From positions 7,361,378 through 7,425,377 of the forward strand of contig NC_077235.1 in NCBI RefSeq assembly GCF_027887165.1: 64,000 nt of DNA, read 5' to 3'. Both the position numbers and the translations under genes were made by a program. The notes beneath the pieces are model-generated. The model ran no database searches. It saw nothing but the letters and a program-made list of their open reading frames with translations, and was not told the DNA's origin. The DNA comes from Monodelphis domestica. Its lineage: Eukaryota; Chordata; Mammalia; Didelphimorphia; Didelphidae. Positions 44,090 through 54,645 of the stretch are shown here, piece by piece (position 1 is the stretch's first letter; every line of letters begins with the position of its first letter).

Positions 44090-44985
44090 GCTCCTCCAGA
44101 GGCTCCTGGGCTGGATCTTGCCACAGGTCACACCAGGGTGTTCCCTGAGGCTCTCCTATTTCATTTGGTGATCTCATCAGGGGCCATCTGCATACAGCCA
44201 ATTCCCAGATCTATTGGTCTCACCCCAGGCAGTCTTGCATAGCTGGATGTCTAGTTGACTTCTTAAACTCAATAGGGCCAAATCAGAATTCTTTCTTCCT
44301 CCTTTGGAGCTTCCCATCCCGGGGCAGTTTTCCCAGTCCCGAGGATCACTTTCTAGGGGTGAGCTTCCACGCCATCTTCAGCCCTCCTCCCCAAATCCAA
44401 TCAGATCCCCAATCCCATCATTCCCACCTCCCCACCCTCTGGGCTCGTCTGGGTCCACCCCACAGAGCCACCGCCCTCCAGCCTCGAGCCTCGACTGTCC
44501 CAACCACCTTCAGGCTGGGCTCCCTGCCTCGGGCCTCTCCACTCGTTTCCAGGGATTTTTCCTAAAGCTTGCCTTTGACCATGCCGCGCTTCCTTCTAGG
44601 ATGAGTCTTCTGGTTCCCGTGGCCAGTCCTTCCCGGCTAGACCCTCTCCTATCCTTCCTGTCTCTGCATTCCCGGAACGCTGCCCCTACCTGACATTCTT
44701 CACCCAGGCAGGGTCTTCTTCTCCTGTCCTTTCCCCAGACCCGAACCCTCTCCGTTTCCCCCTGGGCCTCCTGCCTCGCGGGGCTTCCTTCGAGTCCCAC
44801 CTTCGGCCCCAGGGTTTGTGCTTTGGGATGACCTGCCTTTATCTATGTATCTATCCCGTCTGCATAGCCACCTGCCCTAGAGAAAGAGTTTCGGGCTGGC
44901 CAGGCTAATTTAGGCTTGTTAGTTTTGCATCCTCCCGCCTTGAAACAAAGCAGATCCTTAGTAAATGCGGGCTGCTCGATTGACT
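44090..44985 (+). mobile_element. L2 LINE, RT to 3' end
   Basis: RT region at 44155-44290 reads 'SFGDLIRGHLHTANSQIYWS' (L2: '[26 protein letters not shown]'), so the YADD box is decayed to HTAN. Then come 'gatttttcctaaagcttgcc' and 'tttgaccatgccgcg' of the C-terminal coding part, and the 3' end 'tccttagtaaatgcgggctg'. It ends about 130 bp before the CpG island. Confidence 0.75.
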
Positions 44986-45885
44986 AACAAAAGCCAGGAA
45001 GGCAAAAGAAAGGTTCCACTGGGAGTGCAATGATTGGTTCTTTCCAGTTAAATTCCCTCCCGGTGCTTTGCCTCCAAAAGCTTCGGCCAGACTCCTGGGG
45101 AAAGGGTTGGCTGCTTTGGGAGCAGTTCCTGGGGCGGGGCGGGGCAGGGCGGGGCAGGCTGCGCTACGGTCTCGCCCTCAGGTGTGAGTAAGCTCCCCGG
45201 AGACTCGTGCTGCCCGAAGATCCGCTTGGGGACCAGAGATGGGTGGGAATTGGCAGGCCAGTTCTCGGACATCTGGGCCCCTGAGCAGCAGGGACAAGGG
45301 GGCAGACGCGCCGGCTTCCTGCCAGATGCCCTGGGCTAGCGCTCCGAGGGCCCGGGGATCTTGCCCTTGGCCCTCCCGCTCCTTTCCCCCGGTCACCCCC
45401 CTCAGTCTGTTCCTCTGGGCTGGCCGTCTCTCCCAGGCCAGCAATCATGGGAGGCGCGAGGAGGTTGCGGGAGGTCCCCTGCCCCCTAGCACAGTGCCAG
45501 GCGCCGAGGGGCAACTGAAGTACTGGTGGGAGGGAAACTCCAGGTGGTCACTCTTTCACTGGGTCCCTGGATGGTCCCCGGGCTCCCTTTCGGAACCTAA
45601 GTCCCAAGCTGGGGCCTCTCTGGCCTGACGGGAGTGGACCGCTCTTCGTCCCTCCTCCCCATCCTCCCCCAAGTCCTAGTTCTTGCATTTTGCTAAGACG
45701 AGCGCGAGGTACCAGCCTCTCCCAAGGGCCCGCAGTCGGGACCAATCCCGTCTCCCCCCTCCCAGATTCCCCCCTCCGGAACTCCTTTCTCCGCCCCCCC
45801 TCCCCCCGCCCCAGTTTGATATGACAGCCCCGGGCTCCAATCCCGTCCCTGGTGCCGGTTCCAGCCCGGCTTCTGGCCCCCTTGG

Positions 45886-45894
45886 AGCCAATGG
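45886..45894 (+). promoter_or_regulatory. CCAAT box
   Basis: 'agccaatgg', an NF-Y type site, followed by GC boxes about 15 and 25 bp downstream. Its distance to the inferred exon is usual for CpG-island promoters. Confidence 0.6.
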
Positions 45895-45939
45895 TCTTGG
45901 ACGGAGAGGGGCGGAGGGGGGGTGACGGGGAGGGGCCGG

Positions 45940-46041
45940 CCTGGAGTCTGTGTGGTGTCTGGAAGCTGCGGAGCGCCAGCGGTTGGAGGCACTAGCGGCA
46001 GCGGCGAAGGTACAAGCAGCAGCTGCGGCGGCGACTACACG
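45940..46041 (+). other. Probable non-coding first exon of an unidentified gene
   Basis: GC-rich sequence with GCGGC/CAGC repeats and no ATG, ending in an excellent donor at the join 'ctacacg|gtaagt' (46041/46042). Position after the CCAAT and GC boxes fits a 5' UTR exon. The 5' limit is inferred; the true start may lie anywhere from about 45920 to 45990. No second exon was recognised before 64000, so intron 1 would exceed 17.9 kb. The host gene cannot be named from this exon. Confidence 0.5.
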
Positions 46042-46954
46042 GTAAGTTGGCCGGACTGAGTGCGCGGCTGACCCGGGCCCTGCTCGTAAGCAAACCCTGG
46101 GAGGGCACGACCCGCGAGCTGTTTGGAGGACGGAGTGGGTTCTCGGGCGCCGAAGTGGGATCTAGCTAGTGCCACGGAGAACTTCGGAGCGTCCGCGGGC
46201 TGGCGCAGGGACTGGCTGCTTGGCGGCAGCCGCGGCGGAAGAAGGAGCGGAGAGGGAAGCGGGGAGCTGCTTTTGCCGGTCGGGGCTTTCCCGGGCTCTT
46301 TGGGCCGGGCGGCAGGGGCGGCCGGCGGCGTCTGCGTGGGCTAGGCTAGGCTAAGCTAGGCTGAGAGGCCGGCTGGCTCCGGGGCTATATCCCCCGCCTC
46401 TGAGTAAGCACTTTTGTGGCGGACGGGCGCCTCCTTTCCCTCCGGGTCGGCTCCCCGCCATTCTGGTAGCCTCTTTCCTTTTCCCGGTTCAGCCCCCTCG
46501 GTGGCTGAGAATGGGGGCTGTCGTGGGTGGGGGGTGTCCTTCAGAGCGCCCCCGCAGCCCAGCGTTACCTCTCAAACCAGCGTGGATCCCCGCAATTCCA
46601 CCCAATGCGGCCCCCCTTCAGCTCAGACTCCCCCCAGCCCAATTCCCCGCCCCAGGGCCAGCTGCTAGTGCTTTTGCATCCTCGCTGGCAATTACAGCTG
46701 GATCCAGGAGCTAAGGGCGCCGTGGGGGGTGGGGGCACCGGAGGCTTTGGGGAGCCTGTCTGAGGCAAGGAGAAGCAGACTTCCAAAGGAGTGTCATGCC
46801 CCAGGGTATTGGTGAGTGGCCCGATGGTCTTTCTAAGCAAAATTTCTTGGCTGGCTCTTCTATCGCGCCGTCCCGGGATCAAATACCCTCGTCTGAGAAA
46901 CTTCCACACTACGTGTTTTTATCAGAATTGGGCTTACTGGCCAGCTCGGATTCT

Positions 46955-47050
46955 CAAGTGCCCACTTTGCAAAGGCACTAAATCTCCCTGGGCCTCAGTT
47001 TCCTCTTCTGTAAGATGAGCAGGTCCCTTTCGGCTGTGAGCTGGGATTCA
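46955..47050 (+). mobile_element. MIR SINE fragment
   Basis: 'gggcctcagtttcctcttct', 'gtaagatgagcaggtccctt'. Confidence 0.7.
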
Positions 47051-48204
47051 GGGAATTCACCTCCACTTTCTCCCGGGAATCTAAAGCAGGCTTGGTCCCA
47101 GGTAGGCCCTCTTTCTAATTAGAAATTGATTCGAAATAAGAGGTGTGCTTCAGCCCCTGCTTCTCTTCCTCTCTCCCTCCCTCCCTCTTCAGGTTGGCTC
47201 AACTTTTCATTGTCCTTCCTGTTTTTCCTCCAAACCAGCCTTCCTTCTTCTGGAGTAGTTCCCTCTTCTCCTTTTAATTAGGTGCTTTTCCGCTTAAATG
47301 TACCATTTAAACCACTTGCCCACAAGGAGCCAATGGGCTTGGCTTATGTATTCCGATTGATGTGCCCCCCCCCCTTTTTTCTGGTAAGCCCCCCCACCCC
47401 CATGGCTACTTCTTGAAATGATCAGCTCTCCAAACTAGGAGTTAATGTGACTCACAGAACGGAAACAACACCCTAAAAACAAAATACCCCAAACCCTAAA
47501 GGAGAAGCCAGGAATTTGCCCAGTCACTTGGTCTCCCTTGGGTGTGGAGAGCTTTATATTCATGAGAAGCTTCCTTATTGTCACCAATCTAATCTGGCCT
47601 GGGTTGGTTGCTTGGATAACCCGGCTCTTTCATTAAGGTTCTTTTTGCCCGGTTTAGATAGTGGGGCAGGAGAATTAAGGAAGAAAAGCAGACCTCAGAC
47701 CTCCACCCACCCACCTACACCCTTTGGGCTAGGACTAGGCCTTATGTCCTGTGGGCAGCCTCCTGAGCAGGGGAGGCACACAGTGTAACATCCATTCAGC
47801 GACTGCCCCGACTCAGTACGTTTAGGACGTCGGGCTTACTTTGGAAAACTTTTGCCAGGAAAACTTGTGTTTCCCCTTCTGCCCCATGGAAAAGGGACCA
47901 AAGGGATTAACCCTTACTTGCCTTGAGTGGAAGTTGACAGCACTGATGCTGTAGGGCCCTCTTGTGGAAATGAGTTTATTTGGCCCCTTCTGACTGTTTC
48001 CTAATCCTCCTGTGTCTCACCTGAGGAAAGAAAGACATGTTATCAACAGGTCCAGAAGGTGAGGGAGGAGATTAAAAAGAAAGCCAGGAATTGTGGCTGA
48101 AGACAGTCTCCACAGGGGGCTAGAGCTTGTTCAGGCTAATGTTAGGGAGCCATCGAGTTGGGTCAAAGGAAATAAAATCCTGAGTAAATCACACCACTTT
48201 CCTC
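47051..48204. other. Intron-like DNA, no recognised feature
   Basis: No exon, RNA gene or repeat family recognised; short C and CT runs near 47175 and 47369. Confidence 0.45.
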
Positions 48205-48310
48205 CATTTGAAAGAGTAATTTTGATATTGAGAGCTGTGAAAGGTACTTCAGAAGTCATCCTGGCCAACTAACCTGATTTGCAGATGGGGAAAACCAAGG
48301 AGTTAAGGGA
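48205..48310 (-). mobile_element. MIR SINE
   Basis: 'tacttcagaagtcatcctgg' and 'gatttgcagatggggaaaac'. Confidence 0.65.
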
Positions 48311-48359
48311 TATCAAGAAGGCATTTGGTTCTTCCTGGTACCACTGTTTCCTGAGATAG

Positions 48360-48730
48360 CTCAGAGTTCTGGAGCATTTTCAAAGGTTTGCAGAGCTCTT
48401 TCCATTTTTTTTTTAAACCCTCACCTTCCATCTTGGAGTCAATACAGTGTATTGGCTCCAAGGCAGAAGAGTGGTAAGGGCTAGGCAGTGGGGTTCAAGT
48501 GACTTGCCCAGGGTCTCACAGCTGGGAAGTGTCTGAGGCCAGATTTGAACCTAGGACCTCCCATCTCTAGGCCTGGCTCTCAATCCACTGAGCCACCCAG
48601 CTGCCCCCACATTTTCCATTTCTAACCTGAGTCTCAAATAACTCTGAGGTAGGAGCTATTTATTATCTATATTATAAAGAGGTCCAGACTGAGAATCAGA
48701 TGGGTTAAGTTAGAAATCAAGTGTGGGTTG
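48360..48730 (-). mobile_element. MIR SINE split by a CORE-SINE
   Basis: Left part 'attttcaaaggtttgcagag' up to 48407; right part from 48613, 'ctgagtctcaaataactctg' and 'aggtaggagctatttattat'. Together they are one reverse MIR, interrupted by the younger SINE. Confidence 0.75.
48408..48612 (-). mobile_element. Marsupial CORE-SINE
   Basis: Full minus-strand copy with a poly-T start, 'cagtgtattggctccaaggc', CORE and head. Flanked by 'tttccattt' at 48399-48407 and 48613-48621. Confidence 0.93.
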
Positions 48731-49775
48731 GGGAAGGATTTGCCAAAATCAAACAGATCATTACCATTAAAAAAAGAGTCTCCAGAGAGATCCTCTCAGA
48801 AGTTCTTACTATTAGGAATCACCACAGCTAGAAGCAATGACACCTTAAAGTGCCACCTAGGGAGACTGGCAAGGTTTCTCCTTTATTATACCTTAGTTTC
48901 CCAACTTGTAACCAACTGAATAATGCTCAGACTATATTAGACCCCAACCATCAATTCATAGCTGGCCTGAGTTCTGCTCAATCAGTGATGCTAATATTAG
49001 TACTGGGACCATATTGGGGGACAGTGGCCAACAGAGACAAAAGTGCTAGCATGCAATTTTCTAGGAAAGTTTAGGATTGAAAGTGTTTCTATTGCCCTAA
49101 CCACATTCATTAGCTAGTGTACTGTCAGAAACCTGAAAGGGAAACTTGGCCTGTGGTTGGTTATTACAAAGAGAATGGGATTGGCAATAATGCCCAAGTG
49201 CCCAAACCAAGCTTTTCTTGATGTCCACCAGTTTGCTAGTCATGAATGTGCAGCTGGGCTGGGGCTTTGCTCCTACTTAACTGTTGGAGGAAGTTGCTGG
49301 AAGCCTGTGGGACTGAACTCCCCCATTGTGTCTGAGCATGTATGAATCTGGGTGCAACTGTTTTCCCTTTCCATTATTTGATACAGAAGCCACAGTTTGA
49401 TTGTAGCCAGATGATTGCAGATTAAAGTCGGCTGGGAACAAAGGTAGTAGAGGAAGGTTAGAAACATTTATTACTAAAGAAACATTTGCTAATTAAGAAG
49501 TCCTTTCTCTTGGTGGGAGGGAATCCTGAAAAGGAAAGTGGTGGAGGCTTGCCTCCGGGATGTCTGGAAGTTTTAAAGATGTGTCTGGAGGTGTGGCTCA
49601 GTGTATATAGTCTTTGAGCTTTCTGCAATGAGCAAAAGCAACTTCACCTACAGTTCTAGTCCTCTGAGATGCTTTTAGGGAAAGACAGGGGCTCCAACCC
49701 AGAGATGACTGAGTTTTTGCATTGGAAAACAACAACCACCAGCAGCAGCAGCACCATCACCAGTTAAGTTTCTGG
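48731..49775. other. Intron-like DNA, no recognised feature
   Basis: Nothing recognised; a short CAG/ACC-rich patch lies at 49733-49762. Confidence 0.45.
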
Positions 49776-49790
49776 GATGTTTACTTTCTT

Positions 49791-49910
49791 TTTTTTTTTG
49801 TATAGGCTTTTTTTTATTATTATATTTTATTTGACCAAGCATTATTCATTAAAGACATAGATCATTTTCTTTTCCTCCCCCCCCACCCCCCATAGCCAAC
49901 GTGTAAAGGT
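49791..49910 (-). mobile_element. Very short L1-type 3' end insertion with perfect target duplication
   Basis: A 120-bp insert begins with poly-T and ends in a 3' UTR-like piece with C runs. It is flanked by perfect 15-bp copies of 'gatgtttactttctt' at 49776-49790 and 49911-49925. This is the signature of a severely 5'-truncated retroinsertion on the minus strand. Confidence 0.8.
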
Positions 49911-50089
49911 GATGTTTACTTTCTTAAGCCTTTGGCTACCTCCTAAATGAGAAGGATCTGGGAAGAATGGCTGTACCTAGTGGAGAAGCTATCTGAAGTG
50001 CAGACTCTATTTGGAATCCCTGTGTAAGAATAGAGATTTCCTTTCCCTTCTTCCTTGACCCCACCCTCAGCCAGATTTTCTTTTGCATT

Positions 50090-50594
50090 CACTTAAAAAA
50101 CAAACCAACCCTCTTACCTTCTGTATTAGAATTAGATTAGTATACTTAGCGAATCAGTTCCAGTGAAGCAGTTCCAGAGCAGAAGAGCAGTAAGGGCCTG
50201 GCCAGTGATGGCAAACCTTTTAGTGATCTGCCCCACCTCAGACTGAGTGCTTCTCCCTGCTACCTAGTCCAGACAGCAAAAGGAAGGGGAGTGGCCTAGG
50301 TTCTCTACTCTGGGGAAGGAGTAAGTGCTTCCATTGGGCTGCTGGGCAGAGGAGTGGGGAGGCACATTGGAGAAGGGGAAGGGAGCAGCTCCTCCTCAGA
50401 CCCTTTGCCTTTCTGGTAACTAACTGGTGAACAGCAGTGGTGAGGTCTCTGTGCCATCAGTTCGCCATCACAGGGCTAGGCAATTGGGAGTTTAAGTGAC
50501 TGACTTGCCTGGGTCACACAGCTAGGAAGTGTCAGTTCAAATTTGAACCCTGGGCTGCTTGGCTCTCTATCCACTGAACCACCTAGCTGCCTCT
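50090..50594 (-). mobile_element. CORE-SINE split by hAT family A copy 4
   Basis: The tail side is at 50090-50202 ('ccctcttaccttctgtatta', 'gagcagaagagcagtaaggg'); the CORE and head side is at 50474-50594 ('ggctaggcaattgggagttt', 'cctgggtcacacagctagga', 'ccactgaaccacctagctgc'). Confidence 0.9.
50203..50473 (-). mobile_element. Short hAT family A, copy 4
   Basis: Starts 'cagtgatggcaaacctttta', ends 'cagttcgccatcacag'. The two ends are inverted repeats (12 of 13 bases). Flanks 'ggcctggc' (50195-50202) and 'ggctaggc' (50474-50481) agree at 6 of 8 bases. Confidence 0.88.
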
Positions 50595-50774
50595 TGCTTT
50601 CATTTTTACTAACTTTGCCTCCTTCTGGATTAAGAGAGTTTATACTTAAGCCATCCCATAGTCTACTCTCCCAGCTGAATTTCCTGGCTTTGTGGAAGTC
50701 AGGGTGCTGTACTCCCTCTGTATGTGATTTTGGAAGCCATTTATTTTCTATTTTAATTTATGGTAATAAGATTA

Positions 50775-50955
50775 AAGAGGCACTGGATAGAGTGGCAGGT
50801 TATCTTCCTGAGTTCAAATATGGCCTCAGACACTGACCTTGGGCAAGCCATCAACCCTGTTTGCCTCAGTTTCCTCATCTGGAAAATGAATTGGAAAAGG
50901 AAATGGCAAACCTGGAATCCCTGTCAAAGAAACCCTAAATAGGGGTTTAGCCAAT
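50775..50955 (+). mobile_element. MAR1-type CORE-SINE
   Basis: 'gcactggatagagtggcagg', 'gcctcagtttcctcatctgg', 'aaaaggaaatggcaaacctg'. Confidence 0.85.
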
Positions 50956-51744
50956 AAGGCTAAAGGTGAGGTATTGAAACAATGAGCCACTTAGTAGTTA
51001 TGTAAATAAATGTGCTACCTATTCTCCTGAAACCTTTGTTACTTTGTGGATTGTTGGATTCTCACTAAATTTGTGGCTCTATCAGCCATTTCAGCGGTAG
51101 ATTTTGTTACATTTAAGGATGGACTTCAGAGAGGCTCATTACCAGCGTGACCAAAGGATGGGTAATGGATGTTTTGGGCTACAGTAATATACAAAATCTG
51201 CCTTCTTTGTCCAAAGAGGGAATGTCAACATTTATAAAATAATGGAGGATCCTTGAATTAATTCTGTGAGTGCATCTCTTATGGCCTAGTAAATGCTTCT
51301 CTTATTACATTATTATGTAATAAGCAGACTCTTCTCTGATAAACTTGGGAAGTTTTCTTTATGGCCTGAAGGTAGTGCCATCTATTGGAAAAAGCAGTGC
51401 ATGCAAAGTCTGAGAGATAACGTTTTACAGCCCTCTGTGCTGCGAACCAGCTGCTCTCCTGAAGGAGGCCATTGATGCTGTCCCTGTTGCCATCTGGATT
51501 TTGCGTTTTGGAGAGCATGCCATCTGTTTTCTATCTCTCACAGACATGTTGAGAGGATAAATGAGATCTCTGCACGGCTCAGCTCCTCAGCAGACAGGTG
51601 CTATAGGAATCCAAAGGAGTGTGAAGCCAAAGTCTATGTCATGGGGCACTGTTGGCATGGACACAAGGTGTTGGAAAGGTTCAATAGAATTTATCAGCTA
51701 GGACCCACCGACCGACCCGAAGTGGTCTTCCTTCTATTGGTTTT
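50956..51744. other. Intron-like DNA, no recognised feature
   Basis: Nothing recognised. Confidence 0.45.
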
Positions 51745-52330
51745 TCATATGCCTAGATCTCTTCCTGTCACCCCTGCTTAGAAATATTCAGCAGCTCCCT
51801 ACTATCTAGCAAGTAAGATTCTGGCGTTGGAGACCTCCCCTAGGTGGGCTTCGCCCTCTTTGCTAGCCATGTCTCCTATTCTAAACTCTCCATGTTTTTG
51901 ACTTTGGCCAACTTTGTCCCCTGTCTGCATATTGGGGCTGTTATAGCAGGGCCTTTGTCTTAGTCATTCTCTCTCTTCCTGGGCCTGGAAACTACTCTCA
52001 GTGTCCTTCATCTGTTAGATTTCTCCCTATCCTGGCAAGACAGCTCCAGTACCACCTCCTTGGAAATCTGGCCCTTTGTACTGTGTGCCCCCCAAGTTAA
52101 TGGCTTTCCTCTTCCAGTATCGGGGAGCATGGGACCCCTCTTTACACCGGAGCACTTGGGTCCTTGTGAGGTGATGTGCATAGCAGAGTGCGTAGCAGAA
52201 TGATCTGGGTTCCCTATCCTTTGGAGGGCAGGGATAGGGCCATAGCTAAACCTTAGATCTCTGCCAGTGCCTACCATAGTGCTCTGGGCATAACAAGAGC
52301 TTCAGAAATGTTCGCCGAAGGTGCCTGCTT
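51745..52330 (+). mobile_element. L2 LINE, ORF2 end and 3' UTR
   Basis: 'cagcagctccctactatcta', 'ggcaagacagctccagtacc', 'ggagggcagggatagggcca' and 'gtgcctaccatagtgctctg', in L2 order. Confidence 0.8.
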
Positions 52331-52769
52331 ACCACACCTCTCCTCTCTCTAGCTGCCTCTAGATACATGTCATTAAAGTCATGGGTTAGATGGAAAAAGA
52401 TACTAAAAGGAATCCTTTCCCAGGGTTGGACTCTTGATGGGCACTTAAAAGAATCTGTTATTCTTTGATTACACCTAGTAATTTATGCATACCTCCTGTA
52501 TGAAGTGTCCCAGCTAGAACTGTTCACCAAAGATAAGGGCTCTTCTAGAGAATTACAGTAGAAATGGAGATGACATGGGCGTGGAAAGGAAAAGACAAAC
52601 ATGTAATAAGCAGCATATGCCATCAGGAAGGCAGAGCTACAGGTGAAAAACCAGAGTGGTCAGTTTGGGATGACTTGATCTCCAGGATCTCGGAATATTT
52701 AGGGACCTGGAATTCATTTGGAACATTCTTCATGTCTTAGCAATGCCTCAACACTGTCGTTACTTAAGC
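52331..52769. other. Intron-like DNA, no recognised feature
   Basis: Nothing recognised. Confidence 0.45.
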
Positions 52770-52985
52770 AACCATGTTAGAGAGACAATAGAATGTGGCA
52801 GAAGAAAACACTGGGCCAGAAGTTGGAAGATAGGGAGATGGACCTGGGTTCAAATTCTGCCTTTCACATTTACTAATTCTGTGACCATGGACTATGGAAA
52901 TAATTCAGTCTTTCCAAGCCTCAGTTGTTCTATCTACGCAATGAGGAAAACAGTACCCTCACAGGATTGAAATCACACCTTGTCC
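52770..52985 (+). mobile_element. MIR SINE
   Basis: 'gacctgggttcaaattctgc', 'aattctgtgaccatggacta', 'aagcctcagttgttctatct'. Confidence 0.75.
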
Positions 52986-53079
52986 CTTACTCAGACCTGT
53001 GAGTGAGAGCCCTTGTCCAGTGGTTAGTCTCCTAGTCATAATGCTCATAGTATAGCACCATGATGGATTTTCCCAGAGC

Positions 53080-53275
53080 CCTTTGTGGTTTTATAAGATG
53101 ATTGCCTTGGAACCTCCCTTGTCAAGGGAAGTTGAGCAAGTATTATTATTCCCATATTAAAGTTGAAGAAATTGAGTTCAGTGACTTTAAGGGTCTCACT
53201 GACCATAGTCAGGAAATGACAGAAAGGAAGCAACCCTAGGTGGGCTGACTCCAGAGCTCTGCTTACTTTGGTTAT
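53080..53275 (-). mobile_element. MIR SINE
   Basis: 'attattattcccatattaaa', 'gttgaagaaattgagttcag', 'gggctgactccagagctctg'. Confidence 0.7.
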
Positions 53276-53521
53276 TGCCATAGCCTCCACATTGTTTTTC
53301 CTGTTTCGGGTCTGTCTTCCCCAGGTCTACGTAGTCTTAAAGCAGGACTTTGACTAAAGAGCCATTCTCTACTCAAGAAGATTCACTAGCTCCCTATTAC
53401 CTTTTGGAGAAAATGTTGGGCTTTTAAAACCCTGCCCGGTGTGCCATAGCTTAACAGTGAGATTTTATTTGATTCTCTTTAACAAATTCTACTTTCTAGC
53501 CAACCTGGCCCATACAGCATC

Positions 53522-53522
<1 letters not shown>

Positions 53523-53595
<73 letters not shown>
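53523..53595. repeat. (TATC)n microsatellite, 18 units
   Basis: Uninterrupted tetranucleotide run, likely polymorphic. Confidence 0.98.
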
Positions 53596-53801
53596 GCTTA
53601 TCCGCCCATCTCTCTGTCCCTCTCTGTTTCTCTCTGTCTCTCTCACTGTCTCCCTGTCTCTATGCTTCTCTCTCTTTCCCTCCCTCTCCCTCCTGATCTC
53701 TCTCCCCCCCCATCTCTCTGTCTCTCTCTGTCTCTCTCCGCTTCTCTCTCTTTCCCTCCCTCTCCCTCCTAATCTCTCTCTCTATGCCTCTGTCTCTCTC
53801 T

Positions 53802-53857
<56 letters not shown>

Positions 53858-53995
53858 CTCTGTCTCTGTCTTTCTCCCTCTATTCTTCTCTTTCCCTCCC
53901 TCTCCCGCCTGATCTCTCTGTCTGTCTGTCTCTCTCTGTGTCTCTATCTCTGTCCCCCTCTCCTCTGTCTATCTCTTGATCACTTTCTTCTGTGT
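53596..53995. repeat. CT-rich simple repeat block
   Basis: Compound 'ctctgtctctctctg' and 'tttccctccctctccctcct' repeats; the last word recurs three or four times at irregular distances. Confidence 0.95.
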
Positions 53996-54452
53996 CTGCT
54001 CCACTGACTGGAATTCTCTCCTTTCTCACCCATACCCTTTGGAATACCTAATTCCCCAGAAAGCTCAGCTCAGGTGCTCCATCCTACAATTGTACCTGGA
54101 ACATGTCCAGCACCTCGTGCTCACTGACTGAAGAAGTCGTGCCCAATTTCCCCAGACATTAGGCCCTCCCTCCCTTTGTCAGGCTTTTGAGGGCAGGTGC
54201 TGTTCTTTGCATTTCTAGCATGTAGCCCAGCGTCCAGGCACAGGGTTGATGTTTAATAAATAAATTGTTGAATTGAATTCTGCAAAATCTTCCAGTGACA
54301 CCATAGCCACCCCTAATGAAGTAGTGCCAAAGCTGTGTTTGTTGCCATTGATGTTACACGAGACCATGGCAATGTTCAAAGCAGAAATGGCTCCTCCTGA
54401 TGACTCAAAAGGATCAATACTCCAGAGATGTCTTCCTTAAAGAAGAGAGCAG

Positions 54453-54645
54453 GGGCAGCAAGGTGGCTCAGTAGATGGAGAGACAGGCCTAGAGAAGGGA
54501 GGTCTTGGGTTCCAATTTGGCCTCAGACACTTCCCAGCTCTGTAAGCCCCTGGGCAAGTCACTTAACTTGTTTCCCAGTATTTCCCACTCTTCTGCCTTG
54601 GAACCGGTGCACAGCATTGATTATTTAAAAACAAACAACGGAGAG
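54453..54645 (+). mobile_element. Marsupial CORE-SINE
   Basis: 'ggggcagcaaggtggctcag', 'ggcctcagacacttcccagc', 'cttctgccttggaaccggtg'. Confidence 0.92.

Larger units (their letters stand above)
45120..46570 (+). promoter_or_regulatory. CpG island promoter
   Basis: CpG-rich, GC-rich and free of interspersed repeats, unlike the rest of the window. GC boxes cluster at 45131-45160 ('ggggcggggcggggcagggc') and at 45907-45913. A CCAAT box ('agccaatgg') lies at 45886-45894, about 50-100 bp before the probable start site. There is no TATA box. The left edge meets an L2; the right edge fades into ordinary intron-like DNA. Confidence 0.75.
53330..54285 (+). mobile_element. L2 LINE, split by simple repeats
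   Basis: Left part 53330-53522 ('cactagctccctattacctt', 'agccaacctggcccatacag') and right part 53996-54285 ('tgactggaattctctccttt', 'agctcagctcaggtgctcca', 'gatgtttaataaataaattg') are one L2. About 470 bp of simple repeat expanded in between. Confidence 0.8.

Noticed and set aside
45239-46354. Several open frames inside the CpG island
   Set aside because: CpG-rich DNA has few stop codons. The frames overlap in all phases and none begins in a convincing context or continues past the splice donor.
53439-53696. Frame with Tyr-Leu-Ser-Ile repeats
   Set aside because: Translation of the (TATC)n microsatellite.
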